A DNA stretch of 64,000 nt from contig NC_037320.1 of the NCBI RefSeq assembly GCF_000143535.2, positions 1,860,001 through 1,924,000 on the forward strand. Direction: 5' to 3'. Below are positions 25,500 to 36,417 of the stretch, one piece after another. The stretch is from Botrytis cinerea B05.10 (lineage: Eukaryota; Ascomycota; Leotiomycetes; Helotiales; Sclerotiniaceae). The notes beneath the pieces were generated by a model. It was not told the origin of the DNA. It was given only the letters and a program-made list of their open reading frames with translations, and searched no databases. Each line of letters starts with the position of its first letter. Position 1 is the first letter of the stretch. Both the position numbers and the translations under genes were made by a program.

Positions 25500-26248
25500 C
25501 TTGCTGGTTAACAGAAGAAAATGCGGAAGGTTCATCAAACGATATCAGAAAAACAGAGCACAAAAGGGTGGGCCTATTTCAAGTTTGAAAGCGAGTAAAA
25601 TTGGGGAACACACCTCGGAAAGGAGTGCGATTGCCTCAGCGCAAGTGCAAGTGCAAGCTACAGGCAAATTCTTGGTACTGCCTTTAGCAGACCGAATTGG
25701 TTTAGACGCATCAGAATCTTTCAGTTATGAAAAGGCACATGCGAACACCCGTGTAACTTGCTCCTTTGAATCATAGTTGATGTCGGCTTCCGCGTGAACA
25801 TGGATCTACACTGCGACCGCATTCTGAGGCAAGCAAACAAACAAAAGCAAACGCGCAGTATTGCCGCAATCATTTCAAACAAAACTATGGGGCTCAAACT
25901 TCATGGCAATTATAGATTGTGCGTGAAAGAATTTCCATACATCAACCGCATATCTCGTGTGTCTAGGTCGGCACATGAGGGAACGTTGACTTGAGTCCTG
26001 GCATCCAAAAATTTCTGAAAGTTTTCGAATAGCTTCTGTAGCTTTAATACCGAAGTCAGTCTCCATGCGTGATTACTGTACATTTGAAACGAGTTGAATT
26101 TGTCAGCCATGATTGTACTTAGAAATGAGTGTTGTGTGACTCTTGGCTTGACTGTTCTTCCAAGTAGTCGCGAGTTAGTAAAGAAAGACGGACACACTAA
26201 TTACGCACACTCCATAACCTCTTCCCAAAATTACTCTATAGCGGGCTG
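25500..26248. other. Spacer between family copies 4 and 3
   Basis: Promoter side of copy 4. A minus-strand frame from about 26110 (Met-Ala-Asp-Lys start, 66 codons, ending 25910) is open but has no recognisable character and is not called. Confidence 0.4.
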
Positions 26249-28941
26249 CTACAACTTCTTTAGTTCTCTCTGCAAACTCTCATTTCTTCGTTCCAATTCC
26301 AAGATTTTAGAAACCTATCTCTCGCTCTTCTACTCCAATGCTGCCAGCCGTATCATCATCATATCATCAGACTGTCTCTCAGTGCTCTCTAAATCTGCTA
26401 GACGGAGCATTATCGGTCTGATAGACTGTACAAGGTCATCAATCTGATGTTCTCTAGAACTGTTTTCCCTTATTATCTCAGCCCTCGCTGCTTGAACAGC
26501 CATATCTGATAGATCTGCAGCACATTTTGTAATCATGTTATTGGAGTCTGTTCGAATGTGGGACATTTTCTCTTTGATGAGCTCTGTATGCTCTTTCAAT
26601 TGTTGTAACCGGCGATTGTCTAGAGCCATAGCTACTGAGTCGAGCTTATTTTCATAACTCTGGACTTCTTTTTTCAATTGGGTGACTTGATCGGATGTGG
26701 ACTGAAACTTTGACATATGCTCCCGGATAGACTCTCTAGACACTTTGGTTTCTTCCACTAGACGCGTCATGTTCATTGTATTCTTCTCCAAGTTCTTAAT
26801 TTGCCCCATGAAAGTTTGAGATTCGAGCGCTTGTCTTCCAAGGAACTCAGTGCGTAAATTATTTTGTTGCAACCGGTGTTCTGCTGACTCACAAGCCATT
26901 TCATCTAACCACTTTTGAAAGCCTTGAGTACATGTTTCCAAACTGTCAAGTTCATCTTTGAGGGACCTAGAATTAGAAACATTCTCTTCCAACTGAATGA
27001 TCCGGTTAATATAGGGTCGAAATTCGACTGCTTGCTTTTCAAGAAGCTTGGAGTATTGTTTGCAACGTTGCAACTGAGGCTCCACAGCTAGACTAGCCAT
27101 ACCTGCCAGTTTTGTTTGGAACTACTTGAGACTACCCTCCAAATTTGCAACTCGATGAATGGCGGCTTGCGAAGTGCAGGATATCTTTGTTTCCAGCCCT
27201 TCTATTAACGAGGCGCGTTGATTTAAGTGCCTCTCGTCGGATTCTTTAACCATCTCTTTTAGTCTATTGTGATTTTCTGCAGTATAACTAACAAGTCGAT
27301 CTACAATGGCCTCAAAAGTGTTAGCGGGAAATGGATCTTCTAATGTTTTGGTAAGTCTTTCAATAGACTTCTCTACTTTCACGATCCGGTCTAAAGAAAT
27401 GTGAGAGGAATTTTGCTTCTCGATAATCTCAGAAACCTTTTTGTTGGCGTCATGTTGAATTTCGGATATTTTTTGTTCGAGATACGCAATCTGCACTTGA
27501 AAGGTTTGCAGTTCATTCATGGTGTGTAACTGTAGCAAGTAATCGGATTTTCTGCTGTCCTCCAAGTTCTTCAATTCCTTCATCAGGTGGTCAATCCTTC
27601 GATTTTGTCCTTTCAGGCTATTTTCTATCACTTCGGACAAATTCATGGTGGTTTCCTTTTGTCCTTTCAGACCACTTTCCATTCTCGATGAAAGACTGTC
27701 AACGAGTTCCTTCTGCTCATTCAGCTTGCTCGTCACACCTGGAAAGAGGTCAGTCAGATTATTGATAAATTTCTTCTGATCCTCCAGTTTGCATTCCGCA
27801 TCTGACAGGAGCTTGGTTAAATTATTGATGAATTCTTTTTGTTCCCCAATGGCACGCTCTAAGTTCTCCAAACTGATATTGTCTTCGCGAAAAAAGGCAT
27901 CCTTTTGTGCTTTCAATTCCCTGAGTTGCCCGTTGCTTACTTCGAGTTGATGTTTCTGATTCTCCGAAATTCGCTCTAGAGTATCTAGCCTTTTTCCATA
28001 AAAGTTTCTCAGCCCAATTAAGTCTGCATTCACAAGCAACGTCTGATCTCTTTGTTTCTTTATTTTCTGATCGTCGAGGCCTGTCCACGGAAGTTTTCAA
28101 GCATGTAATATTAGTTTGAAGATCACTTGTATCGGTTTTAGCGAGAAAAGCGGGTGCTAATTTTCGGCGTTTTGATTTTCTTGGCTCAGGTTCAGAATGC
28201 TCGGAAGCTTCGGCACGTTCATCTTCGGCAGACGAAGACTCCCGTGGCTTTTCGTTTTGGACTTTCTTAAAGGGTCCTGGCTTGGATGGATTATGCATAG
28301 CCTTCCTTCGTGCTCTGACTCTGGAGGTTGATATCTCTTCCAGATTGTTCCCGTGCAGCCTTTTTTCGACGTTGAAACCATGCAGTTTGCTGTTCGCATG
28401 GTTCATAATACCACCAAGTGCAGAGCCCCCAATTAGCAATCTGCATCTAAATTCTTGGCATATGGCCCCTAGAGATTCACCTTCGTATGTGATGATATAA
28501 GGCAAATCGCTTGGAAAGCTCTTCCCGAGCTCGTCAAATTTAGCCTTCGCTTTGTCGTATGATGGAGCCTTGAAAGGTCAGAACCATTATTGCATAACCG
28601 AAGTAAATAGTAATCAAAGAAAATACACGTTACATACACTTTCTACTAAACAAGATCCATCTATTATAACCTTTGATGATCTACCGATTTCTTGCGGTTC
28701 ATTGTTCTTCCTTGACGAAACTGGTACGGGATTCGCTAACGAGCTCAAAATGGATGAACTATGTTCCACCTCGCGAAGTTCATCGTTATGCTTCACTTCT
28801 CCTAAGATGTGTAAGACAGTCACTCAATTAATAGAGGTAACATAAGCCGAAGAAAAAATTACCCAGCAGTTCAATTGTGTTTTGCGATAAAGATCGGGGA
28901 GAAACTCTGGGGGCGGCCCAATGAGGTGTCTCCAACGCCAT
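26249..28941 (-). pseudogene. Tandem family copy 3: interrupted by in-frame UAG codons
   Basis: Exons 28863-28941, 28638-28801, 28568-28127 and 28080 onward join in phase (the last intron is only 46 nt). The first stop, TAG at 27122-27124, would give a 547-aa protein, close to intact copy 4. But the same frame continues for another 264 codons, a further TAG at 26330-26332, another at 26315-26317, and finally TAG at 26249; the tail after 26330 aligns residue by residue with the C-terminus of copy 2 (VSKI then LQ-EL). So either this is a long copy decayed by three nonsense changes or a 547-aa gene followed by a fused remnant. The finger is altered: C-x4-C-x14-H-x5-H. The coil contains five imperfect repeats of 18-21 residues (separate entry). 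Confidence 0.6.
27560..27850 (-). repeat. Internal coding repeats of about 63 bp in copy 3
   Basis: On the minus strand the frame shows five consecutive units, starting GEQKEFINNLT, DQKKFINNLT, EQKELVDSL, GQKETTMNL and GQNRRIDHL, spaced 18-21 codons. The first two are most alike at DNA level (63-bp period at about 27757-27846). Units fit a heptad-type helix. Confidence 0.75.
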
Positions 28942-29659
28942 TTTCCGAGGACTATGAATTATTCGTGGTATAGAAACAAGGTACGAGTAGAAGATAAATG
29001 CAATAGATTGATCCCTTGATTTGTGCTTATATTAAAGAAGTAGATGTAAAGAAGGGTATGAGCGCGTGAGAAAAAAGCACGAGAACAACCAAGTAAACAA
29101 TCAAGCAAACACTGAATATTGTTAGAAGGTATGGTTCCTATGGTGATAAAGCAGGGGAGCTACTCCCAATTAGGATTAGTCAGAGAGCTCTATTATATTA
29201 TAGCTCTCCTTCCAGTAGCTATTTATTAGTTGATTGATCTAATCACTCTCAATGCCATCAATGCCTAGCCTACGCATCCCGCCGTATCCCTGTAGAGAGT
29301 AAAAGCAAATATCAATATTACCCCGCAATCTATTTTATTTCGCGTTTCAAAAACCGTGGATGATTATATGTCCTGTATGCACAGAACTACCTCATTGGTT
29401 TTGTGTTGCATGACTTTCAATCAAATTAATCATCGACAACTCTGATTCTGCTCTGAACAGTGGAGAAGGGAAAATGTATAGCGGGAAAATACTTTGTAGA
29501 GATATATCTCACTGGACTAACTTTAAGACAAACAGCAATTCAAAAAAGTGGCTTGAAGCTACCCCTACCTCAACGGAGTAACATTAAGCAAGAACGATTT
29601 TGCTCAGTTCCGTTAAGTCTGATCTTTCTATTCGTTCGCCAGTACTAGCCCTAGCTAAT
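28942..29659. other. Spacer between family copies 3 and 2
   Basis: AT-rich, including the likely promoter of copy 3. No coding sequence seen. Confidence 0.45.
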
Positions 29660-31327
29660 CTATTGCAAGTTCCTCAATTCAATTTGTAACCTCTCGTTTC
29701 TTTCTTCTGATTCCACGATTTTGGAAACACGCATCTCATTCTTCTCTTCAAAAGCTGCTAAACGCATCATCATTATCTTAGTAGACTGTACAAGACTACC
29801 GATCTGAAAATTGTTGAAACCACTTCGTTTGTTTGTCACGTCAGGGTTGTCTATCAGGTTAGTTACACCTCTTAACTGTTTGGCGAATTCCTTGGCAACT
29901 TTCTCCATTTTTGCAATTCGGTCCAGAACACTTTGTTCGTTCGGAGGCTCAGCCTCTTTTTCGTATTGTTGTAATCGGCGCTTTTCGATTTGCTAATTTG
30001 TATGAATCATCTCTCTCTCGCTTGTTCAACAAGCATCGCCGACGCTGTGCTATATTCGTCAACGAGGGAATGAATGAGCTAGTTTCTCTAATTTCTCAAC
30101 TTTCCATCTCTTGGCTGTGGGGATCTTGATGTGGTCCTGATGCAATTGTAACTAATGTTCCATATCCGCGATGACTGAACTCTGGCGGTCCTTCAGTTTC
30201 TGTTTCCCGTTGAACTGGATTTCTTTGTCCACAAAGCAAATACTACTAGGCCAAGGAATCATAGAGCTTCGAATTTAAATTTTCAATTTGATGCTTTTGT
30301 GCCTTCAAGCTTGCATTGATGAAAGAGTCTTGGTGATCAAGCCTCGTGTCCACAATTTTAACCCCAATCCTTTTGCAACCTGTCCATTTTCTCAGTTAAA
30401 TCCTCGAATCTATATTTTTGCCTCGTCGTTAGCCATTGAAGTTCGTGCATCTGCACCTCCATCATCCGATTCATAATGTCTATAGAAGGCACGCAAATCT
30501 CTGCCATAGAGTTACTTAGTATCGGTATTGGGCCTTCGGATTGAAGACTATTCAAATCGAGAGCCCATGAATGTTTCTGTATCCTTCTTGGACCCATAAG
30601 TTGGTGGGGAAGACGCAAGTTCACCCGATAAGTTTGCATCAGATGGAATAAGTGCTATTCGCTGGCGTTTCTTTGACGGACAGTCATCATCCATATCTTT
30701 TCATCATTTAGTATGCTGATTGGTCTGCTGATGAAGCCTATCCCTTGTTTGTGATACGACTGGTGTCATTGCAGCTCCTGCCGGTTCTCTTTCTCTCAAT
30801 CATCTGAAATCTCAAGTCCTCTTTGCCTGGTAAATCACGTGGTTCTTGTTCCGTCTAAACCTTTATACTCTAATCTTCTATCGACCCTCTTTCCGTGCAG
30901 CATACTTTTTGCATGTCGATAAACGGTTCCGACTTTTGATTTGCTCTTCAAACATTGACCAAAACACTCATTACAACTTACATAAAATGATTCGTTCTTG
31001 TAAGAGAGCGTGTAAAGCAAGTCGTCTAGAAAATGTTTTCTAAAATTTTCCAGTTCAGCATGTATTTTTTGCCATGGTGGAAGGCCAAAACGTCAAGCAT
31101 TCGGTTGTCTCAAAATGGGATCAGGGTCATAATATCCATTCAAGATATGTAGCAATTACACACCCGGATGCAGGGTCCTAGTTGAGTTACAGTAAAGACT
31201 GGTCAAGGATAACGCCTGATTTTGCCAATTCATCTAAATTGATAACATCTTCTCCTCCATTCGAATGTGCGAGAGACGAAGGCCGCTTGACTTGTTCAAC
31301 TAATGAGCGCTCGAGCTTGTCCTCCAT
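29660..31327 (-). pseudogene. Tandem family copy 2: degraded
   Basis: Recognisable parts in family order: an ATG-started exon at 31327 ending in a GVILDQSLL segment that matches the V-I-D-x-S-C motif of the other copies; the finger block at about 30840-31080 (C-x2-C-x16-H-x5-H); coil fragments at 30358-30639, 30250-30350 and 29660-29996; and the family C-terminal motif ending at 29660. Breaks: the finger exon has no usable AG acceptor in frame (a TGA lies just upstream), the frame stops at 30835, a one-base shift occurs near 30358, and stops follow near 30250. I see no way to splice all of this into one frame, so I call a pseudogene. Confidence 0.7.
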
Positions 31328-31738
31328 TGTGTTTGTGCTCGTTGGACTAGTGTTGGAGTCACGTCAGTTATAACACCTACAAGGAATCACGGAATCTAGT
31401 TCTGAAGTGACAGTGAAGTTTGAACACAATACAAACAGCAATTTACCTGTATATAAATTTGAATTTGAGATGACCAACGAGTCTCACCAAATGCCACACC
31501 GTGTGAAGGCAAATGCTGGACACGGAAATGGTGATTTTACCCTGCAATAATCTATATTTAGGACCCTCCGTTCTCATTTGCAGAGCTCAAATCAATCTAG
31601 CATCGCAACAGACACAGTAAAGTATTGGATCATGAAATAATGGGAATGTGATCAGGTGTGCAATAATTCTACATATTACATATAGCTTAATGCTTCAAGT
31701 AATTCAACCGCTCCCACTCCCATTCCCACTAATCGGAT
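31328..31738. other. Spacer between family copies 2 and 1
   Basis: AT-rich; no coding sequence seen. Confidence 0.4.
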
Positions 31739-32491
31739 TCAATTATCACCATTGATTTGATCTCTAAGGCGAGAAGCTCGTTTTTGTACTTCGTCTTCAG
31801 CGCCCAAATCACTCTCTTCTAAGACCTGCAAACGTTTTCTGAGTTCGTCAAGCTCAATGGTATGCTCGTCAGCAACAGCTTTTACTGCAATACTACCATC
31901 CTTAAGAAATTTGAAATTTCCATTAAGGAGTGTAACACCATTCTTGTAGCCTTTCTTAATTTTTGACACTTGATGGTTGGCGATGTTAATAGACTCACAA
32001 AGAGAGTCTAACAACCCAGAATGTCGCTTATTTTTGTCAACCAAGTGTTCAAGTACTTCCTGCTGAGTGGTGGCAATTTTTCGTTGCTTGTGGAGTTTCC
32101 TTGAAAGCTTGGCTATTGTTTTACCTTGAGAATCTCGTTCGGCTTCTAATTCCTTAACACGAGCCTTTACTGCTTTAACTTTTGCACTCTTTGTAGCTTC
32201 TCTGTCTGCACCGTCGTGGCCATCTGGTGGCTGGTCTTTTCCCAATTGAGGTTGTGTATGGTTGCTAGGTGTACCATAATTGGTGGCCTGTGTGTTACCG
32301 TCTGGAGCGTCTGTAAGATGGGTGGCTAAAGTTGAGCGTGGAGTGTTCTCATGAGATTGAGCCTAGACCCAATTTTTATTAGTGTTTATCTTATTAGCGA
32401 TGAACGCAGTGACCAAAAAACCTACCAAGCGAATTCGTTTATTGCTAGAGTGCGAGGATTCTGATTCTATATATGTTCGCTTGTTTACCAT
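31739..32491 (-). CDS. Tandem family copy 1, coiled-coil half
   Basis: Exons 32426-32491 and 31739-32362 join across a 63-nt GTAGGT...CTAG intron to give 229 aa: a Ser/Arg-rich start (NKRTYIESESSHSSNKRIR), a Thr/Pro/Asn-rich linker, then about 150 residues of Lys/Glu-rich coiled coil. The start resembles the Ser/acidic-to-basic linker that follows the finger in copies 3 and 4. The finger-containing frame ends only 17 bp upstream of this ATG, so the two are probably halves of one ancestral gene; an independent promoter inside the upstream frame is possible but unproven. Confidence 0.5.
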
Positions 32492-32508
32492 AATAGATCT
32501 AACACAGT

Positions 32509-33225
32509 CTAATTGACATCGCCAGAAGATTTCTCGGGATAACTCGGAGTCGCGGATTGTTTGGCAACAGCAGATTTCGTGGCAAGTGTATCGTTGATAT
32601 TCTTCTCGTTTGCGAAAATTCCGTTTCGAGACTTTGGCGCTTGATTCTCATCAAGCCACCATGTCCATCGCGAGCTCATTGGGTCCTTTCCTCTAATTTT
32701 CTCTAGTCTTTCCTTCCTTACTTGAACATATCTGGTGGTGATAGTTGTCTCACTATTGCGAGTCACTCTGCTCTCAACTCTATCGGCATGAGCAGCACCC
32801 TCGATATGGGATCTTATATGGTAGATGCAGCTTCCACCTTGCGAAATCTTATAAAGCTTGGCTGGACAATCTTGACATTCGAACCAAAGCTCGTTGTTCT
32901 TGGACACAACCTTGATCTTGTCGTTTGGGTACTTTGAATTTAAATCGCGAAGCATCGAGGTTATTCCATAGATACCTAATCTTTGACCCGAATTATCCTC
33001 ATCTTTTTTTCGTGAGGATTGTAGTGACGAGAATGGCTGAGAGTTCGAAGGAACAGCATTGTCTTCGGGATGAACAATGGGGAGGTTTGTGCGATCGCAA
33101 CTGTCGAGTGATTTATTTTCAATAATGCTCGAGGTCGATGCATCGCCTATAGTGGCTTGAGTAAATCTGTAGTCTTTATGGAACTTTCGACTGTGATCTT
33201 TGGTCAAGTTAATTGCCTGATGAAT
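32509..33225 (-). CDS. Tandem family copy 1, finger half
   Basis: An open exon of 238 codons following a TATAG acceptor at 33226; the 5' exon and start codon are not resolved. It carries the family block (KYPNDKIKVVSKNNELWFEC) and a finger with C-x2-C then H-x5-H (an extra His four residues before the first). Basic and Ser/Asn-rich sequence follows and the frame ends at TAG 32509-32511. The reading frame differs from the coil half just downstream and I find no good donor to splice them, so this copy may be split by a frameshift. The most divergent of the four. Confidence 0.45.
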   Translation of the reverse strand: MHQAINLTKDHSRKFHKDYRFTQATIGDASTSSIIENKSLDSCDRTNLPIVHPEDNAVPSNSQPFSSLQSSRKKDEDNSGQRLGIYGITSMLRDLNSKYPNDKIKVVSKNNELWFECQDCPAKLYKISQGGSCIYHIRSHIEGAAHADRVESRVTRNSETTITTRYVQVRKERLEKIRGKDPMSSRWTWWLDENQAPKSRNGIFANEKNINDTLATKSAVAKQSATPSYPEKSSGDVN

Positions 33226-33317
33226 CTATATCGAATTAGAACTGATTCAAACGAAGATAGTACAATGAACCAACTAATTTATCTGTTTCCAAGTCATTTC
33301 CTGAGAAATTAGCATGG

Positions 33318-34050
33318 CTACGGTTCAATCTGTGGATGGCACCCACCACTTCTAACTGAAGCTACACATCGTTTCGTCAATTTAGCAACTTCGCTGCCCA
33401 AAGTCGACTGCGGAGGGCGCAGATATTTGTATCGATGTTTAGCGCACGTTTCAATTGCTCGATATTTATTGATATTGCATTCAGGATGAATGGTAAACAA
33501 AGGTGAATTCTCGCGTTCTGTTCTACCGTCTATGCCTTTCCAGCATATTTCCCGATTGCCAGATGGAAGGAGAACCTTGACCTAGCAGGTATTTCTTAGC
33601 AATCTTCCACTAAAACAAGCCTAAACAAAATCCTTTTACCTCAATCATTTGTTCGATGATCGGCAGCAAGTCCTTAGCGCAGACTCCGTAGTGTATGATG
33701 ATAAAGTTGTCGATGATGTCCTTCCGTGATTGAGGTTCTGGGCCATTCAAAGCTTGAGATCGAACAATGTGGAAAACACATTTCATCAGCGATGTGGTTC
33801 TATCTTCTTTGACAGAGGCATTCATTGCGTCTAAGAGGCAGTAGATAGAATCAAAATAAGGGGCTTGTAAACCAAGGTCAAACAATTCTTTCTTCAATAC
33901 AAGACTTATCAGATTACCCGCGGGGTCAGGTTCCTAAAGTCATGGCAGGAAATCTGGTAAATTGTTTCATAAGGTTATTATTAGTCTTGAAAATTTGTTA
34001 TTTTAGCGTGATTTTACCTCTCGCGTGCTTATTGATAACGCGTAGACGTG
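33318..34050 (-). CDS. Hypothetical protein, 5' end unresolved
   Basis: Three exons with matching phases: the last codons of an exon ending at 34018, then 33640-33933 and 33318-33581, separated by introns of 84 and 58 nt. The readable protein (about 195 aa) has a helical middle rich in hydrophobic residues, then a Cys/Arg/Lys-rich end. I do not recognise it. Upstream of about 34040 the frame is closed by TAA, so at least one more 5' exon is needed; the coordinate given is approximate. Confidence 0.4.
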
Positions 34051-36417
34051 AACTTATGTGACGGGATAATTCACTGTGTCGAAGTCAATCTCGCCTGTTC
34101 ATACATTTTTGTGGTTAGACAATAATAATGGTTCAACCCAAGCAGGTGCCTTTCTTCTGTGAAGTCATCATTCTGAGAACCTGTCATTTTATGGAAGGAA
34201 TTGATTTGAATGAATTTTCATCCGCAAGGGCAGGGAAACACACAGTCATGGGCCGCTTTTGAACTGTTTCACAACCCAACTGTTTGATGTACCGATCTGA
34301 CAGTCACCCAGTACACCTTGTGCACCTCAATATCTTCTGTAGACTCCTCGACTGCCATCAAAGGACTGTCAAGTCCTTTGAAATTCTTTGTCTGAAGTGG
34401 ATTGCCCCAAAAGATAGCCTTAATCAGCTCCCAAACAGGTTGTGGTCGGTCTAATAACCTGCCGATGCCCCCTTTGCGTGGTGAGAGAGATTCGGATCTC
34501 CAACAGTATTTTTTTAAAGCACTCAATTCTGACTACTAGTATATAAGAAGATAGAGACGCTGCTTCAACGCCCTCTTGATTTATTATTTGCTGGCTGAGT
34601 GCTGGGAAGACCCAGAAATGCAAGATCCAATTTTCTGTGCCGTTGTGCCTGGATCGATACCACAATGTCTTGAATATTCGATGATACTATTGAGTTACTG
34701 CTATAAGCCGCGCCTTCTCATTTGTATACCTTCACTTCTCAATGTAACAGTGTGTTGGAAGCTAGATCAGTTTGCTCATGAGGTGTCACATGACCATCGC
34801 TTTTTCTCAAGAACAATATTCATCAACCTTCTGAAATTCCCCAGCACATCAGCTCCGTGAAATAGAGAAGAAGTTAAAAGTCTCTATAAAACCTTCGGAA
34901 ATCAACAACAGCACAGGCATCTCTTTTATCGAGTTATCGAGACCTCTTTCCCCACAATCCTCACCCTAAAGCCTGTTCACCCCACTTTCATCAAGACCTC
35001 CACTACGGCGCTTATCGAAACGAACACAAGGCTTCTCGAACATTTGATGATCTGCATGATCCTACACTCTTTGTATTCTTAGATACAACATCTCTAAATT
35101 TAACTTCGATAAGATTCGCTTGCATAAAAATCTTACAAGGAGAAGCCGATAAGCTTAAGCGAGAGTAAGATGGAAGGAACGTTCACTGAAGAGAAAGCGA
35201 GGTGAACACGGTATTTTTAGAGCCCCAATTTACGATGTGCAACAAATGATGGGAGTTGACATTGGTGTGGCTTAAGAGTTCTGGCCTGGACAGACGAATT
35301 GGTAGATGGGTGGTAAATAGAGTGGGGTGATGAGGGGATGAAGAGAAATAGGTGGCTTGAATTTGTTGCTGAAAGTATACTCAGTGATTTCAATCATTGT
35401 TCCAAAGATTCTCGAAGACATCCCAATAAATCTATGTTTGCGACAGATGCTCGTGAGCTTCTCAAAAAAATATATGAACCTGACAAGCGAATCTCCCAAT
35501 TCTATCTATCGGAGCAATATGTCATGCTATTGAGCAACGACTAATACGGGACAACAGTATGGGATGTTACAGAATCATAGGCACAGATAATTGGAAATCA
35601 CAGCCACTCTCAAAAACGATATTAATAGTATCTCAAATTCAGACATGCAACAAAAGTAATTAACAAAACAATTCTGGTAGTGTATATTACTCTCACCTGT
35701 CAATACTTAATGGTATGAATCCTGATAGACACCAAGAAGCTAAAAGTAGAAGCGCTAAAAAACTACATAGTACGCAGTACAAAAATAAAACATGACGTTA
35801 ATCAAGGCAGAATTAATGCGGGGGCCCTATGGCCCAAGAAACCACCGATGGACCACAAGGCTGACATGTTTATTACCTCCTATTAATATCTCTACCAGAG
35901 TTCAATGCAGATATTCCTTCAAAGATCAGGCTGAAGATTGGTACTGCCTGTAAGTAATTGTTTTAGGGTAGGCTTCTGCATGTAAATCAACAGTCAAGCT
36001 AATTTTCATCAACCTCAACCGCGCGTCAAAAGCTAATAAGTATTTCCATAGCATGGCTGTAGAATAACGAACACCCAGTCCAAAACACTACATTCTCCAA
36101 AAAAATCTTGAGGAAGATACATTATGTCTTTTTTGTTGCACATCTCAATTCATCTCTAAAAATAGGACGGCTTTGGGAAAATAAATACTGGGCGACACCA
36201 GTTCCGATCTGAACTCTGCCTTTCGATTCTGAGATTCGTAACATTTCTTCAATCACAGGAATGAAGCTTCATTTCACATTCTTTGAACTCTTCAAATAAC
36301 TCTCTTTCTTCTGCCAAGATGAACTGAGAAAAAGTAAAGCCTAAAATCCAAGTTTCTCCTATCCAACACCTAAATTTACCATCGAGCTACACACTAACAG
36401 TATATGTTACCTTAAAA
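34051..36417. other. Gene-less stretch
   Basis: A minus-strand frame at 34269-34526 (85 codons) may be a relic of something but has no recognisable features. The remainder, especially 35.5-36.4 kb, is AT-rich and noncoding by eye. Confidence 0.45.

Noticed and set aside
26249..33225. Repeat-induced point mutation as the cause of all lesions in the coiled-coil family
   Set aside because: UAG codons could come from CAG by C-to-T, but the copies are far diverged, not strongly AT-enriched by eye, and lesions include indels; not supported without dinucleotide counts.
34269..34526. 85-codon minus-strand frame
   Set aside because: Looks mildly protein-like but has no partner exons, promoter logic or family resemblance.
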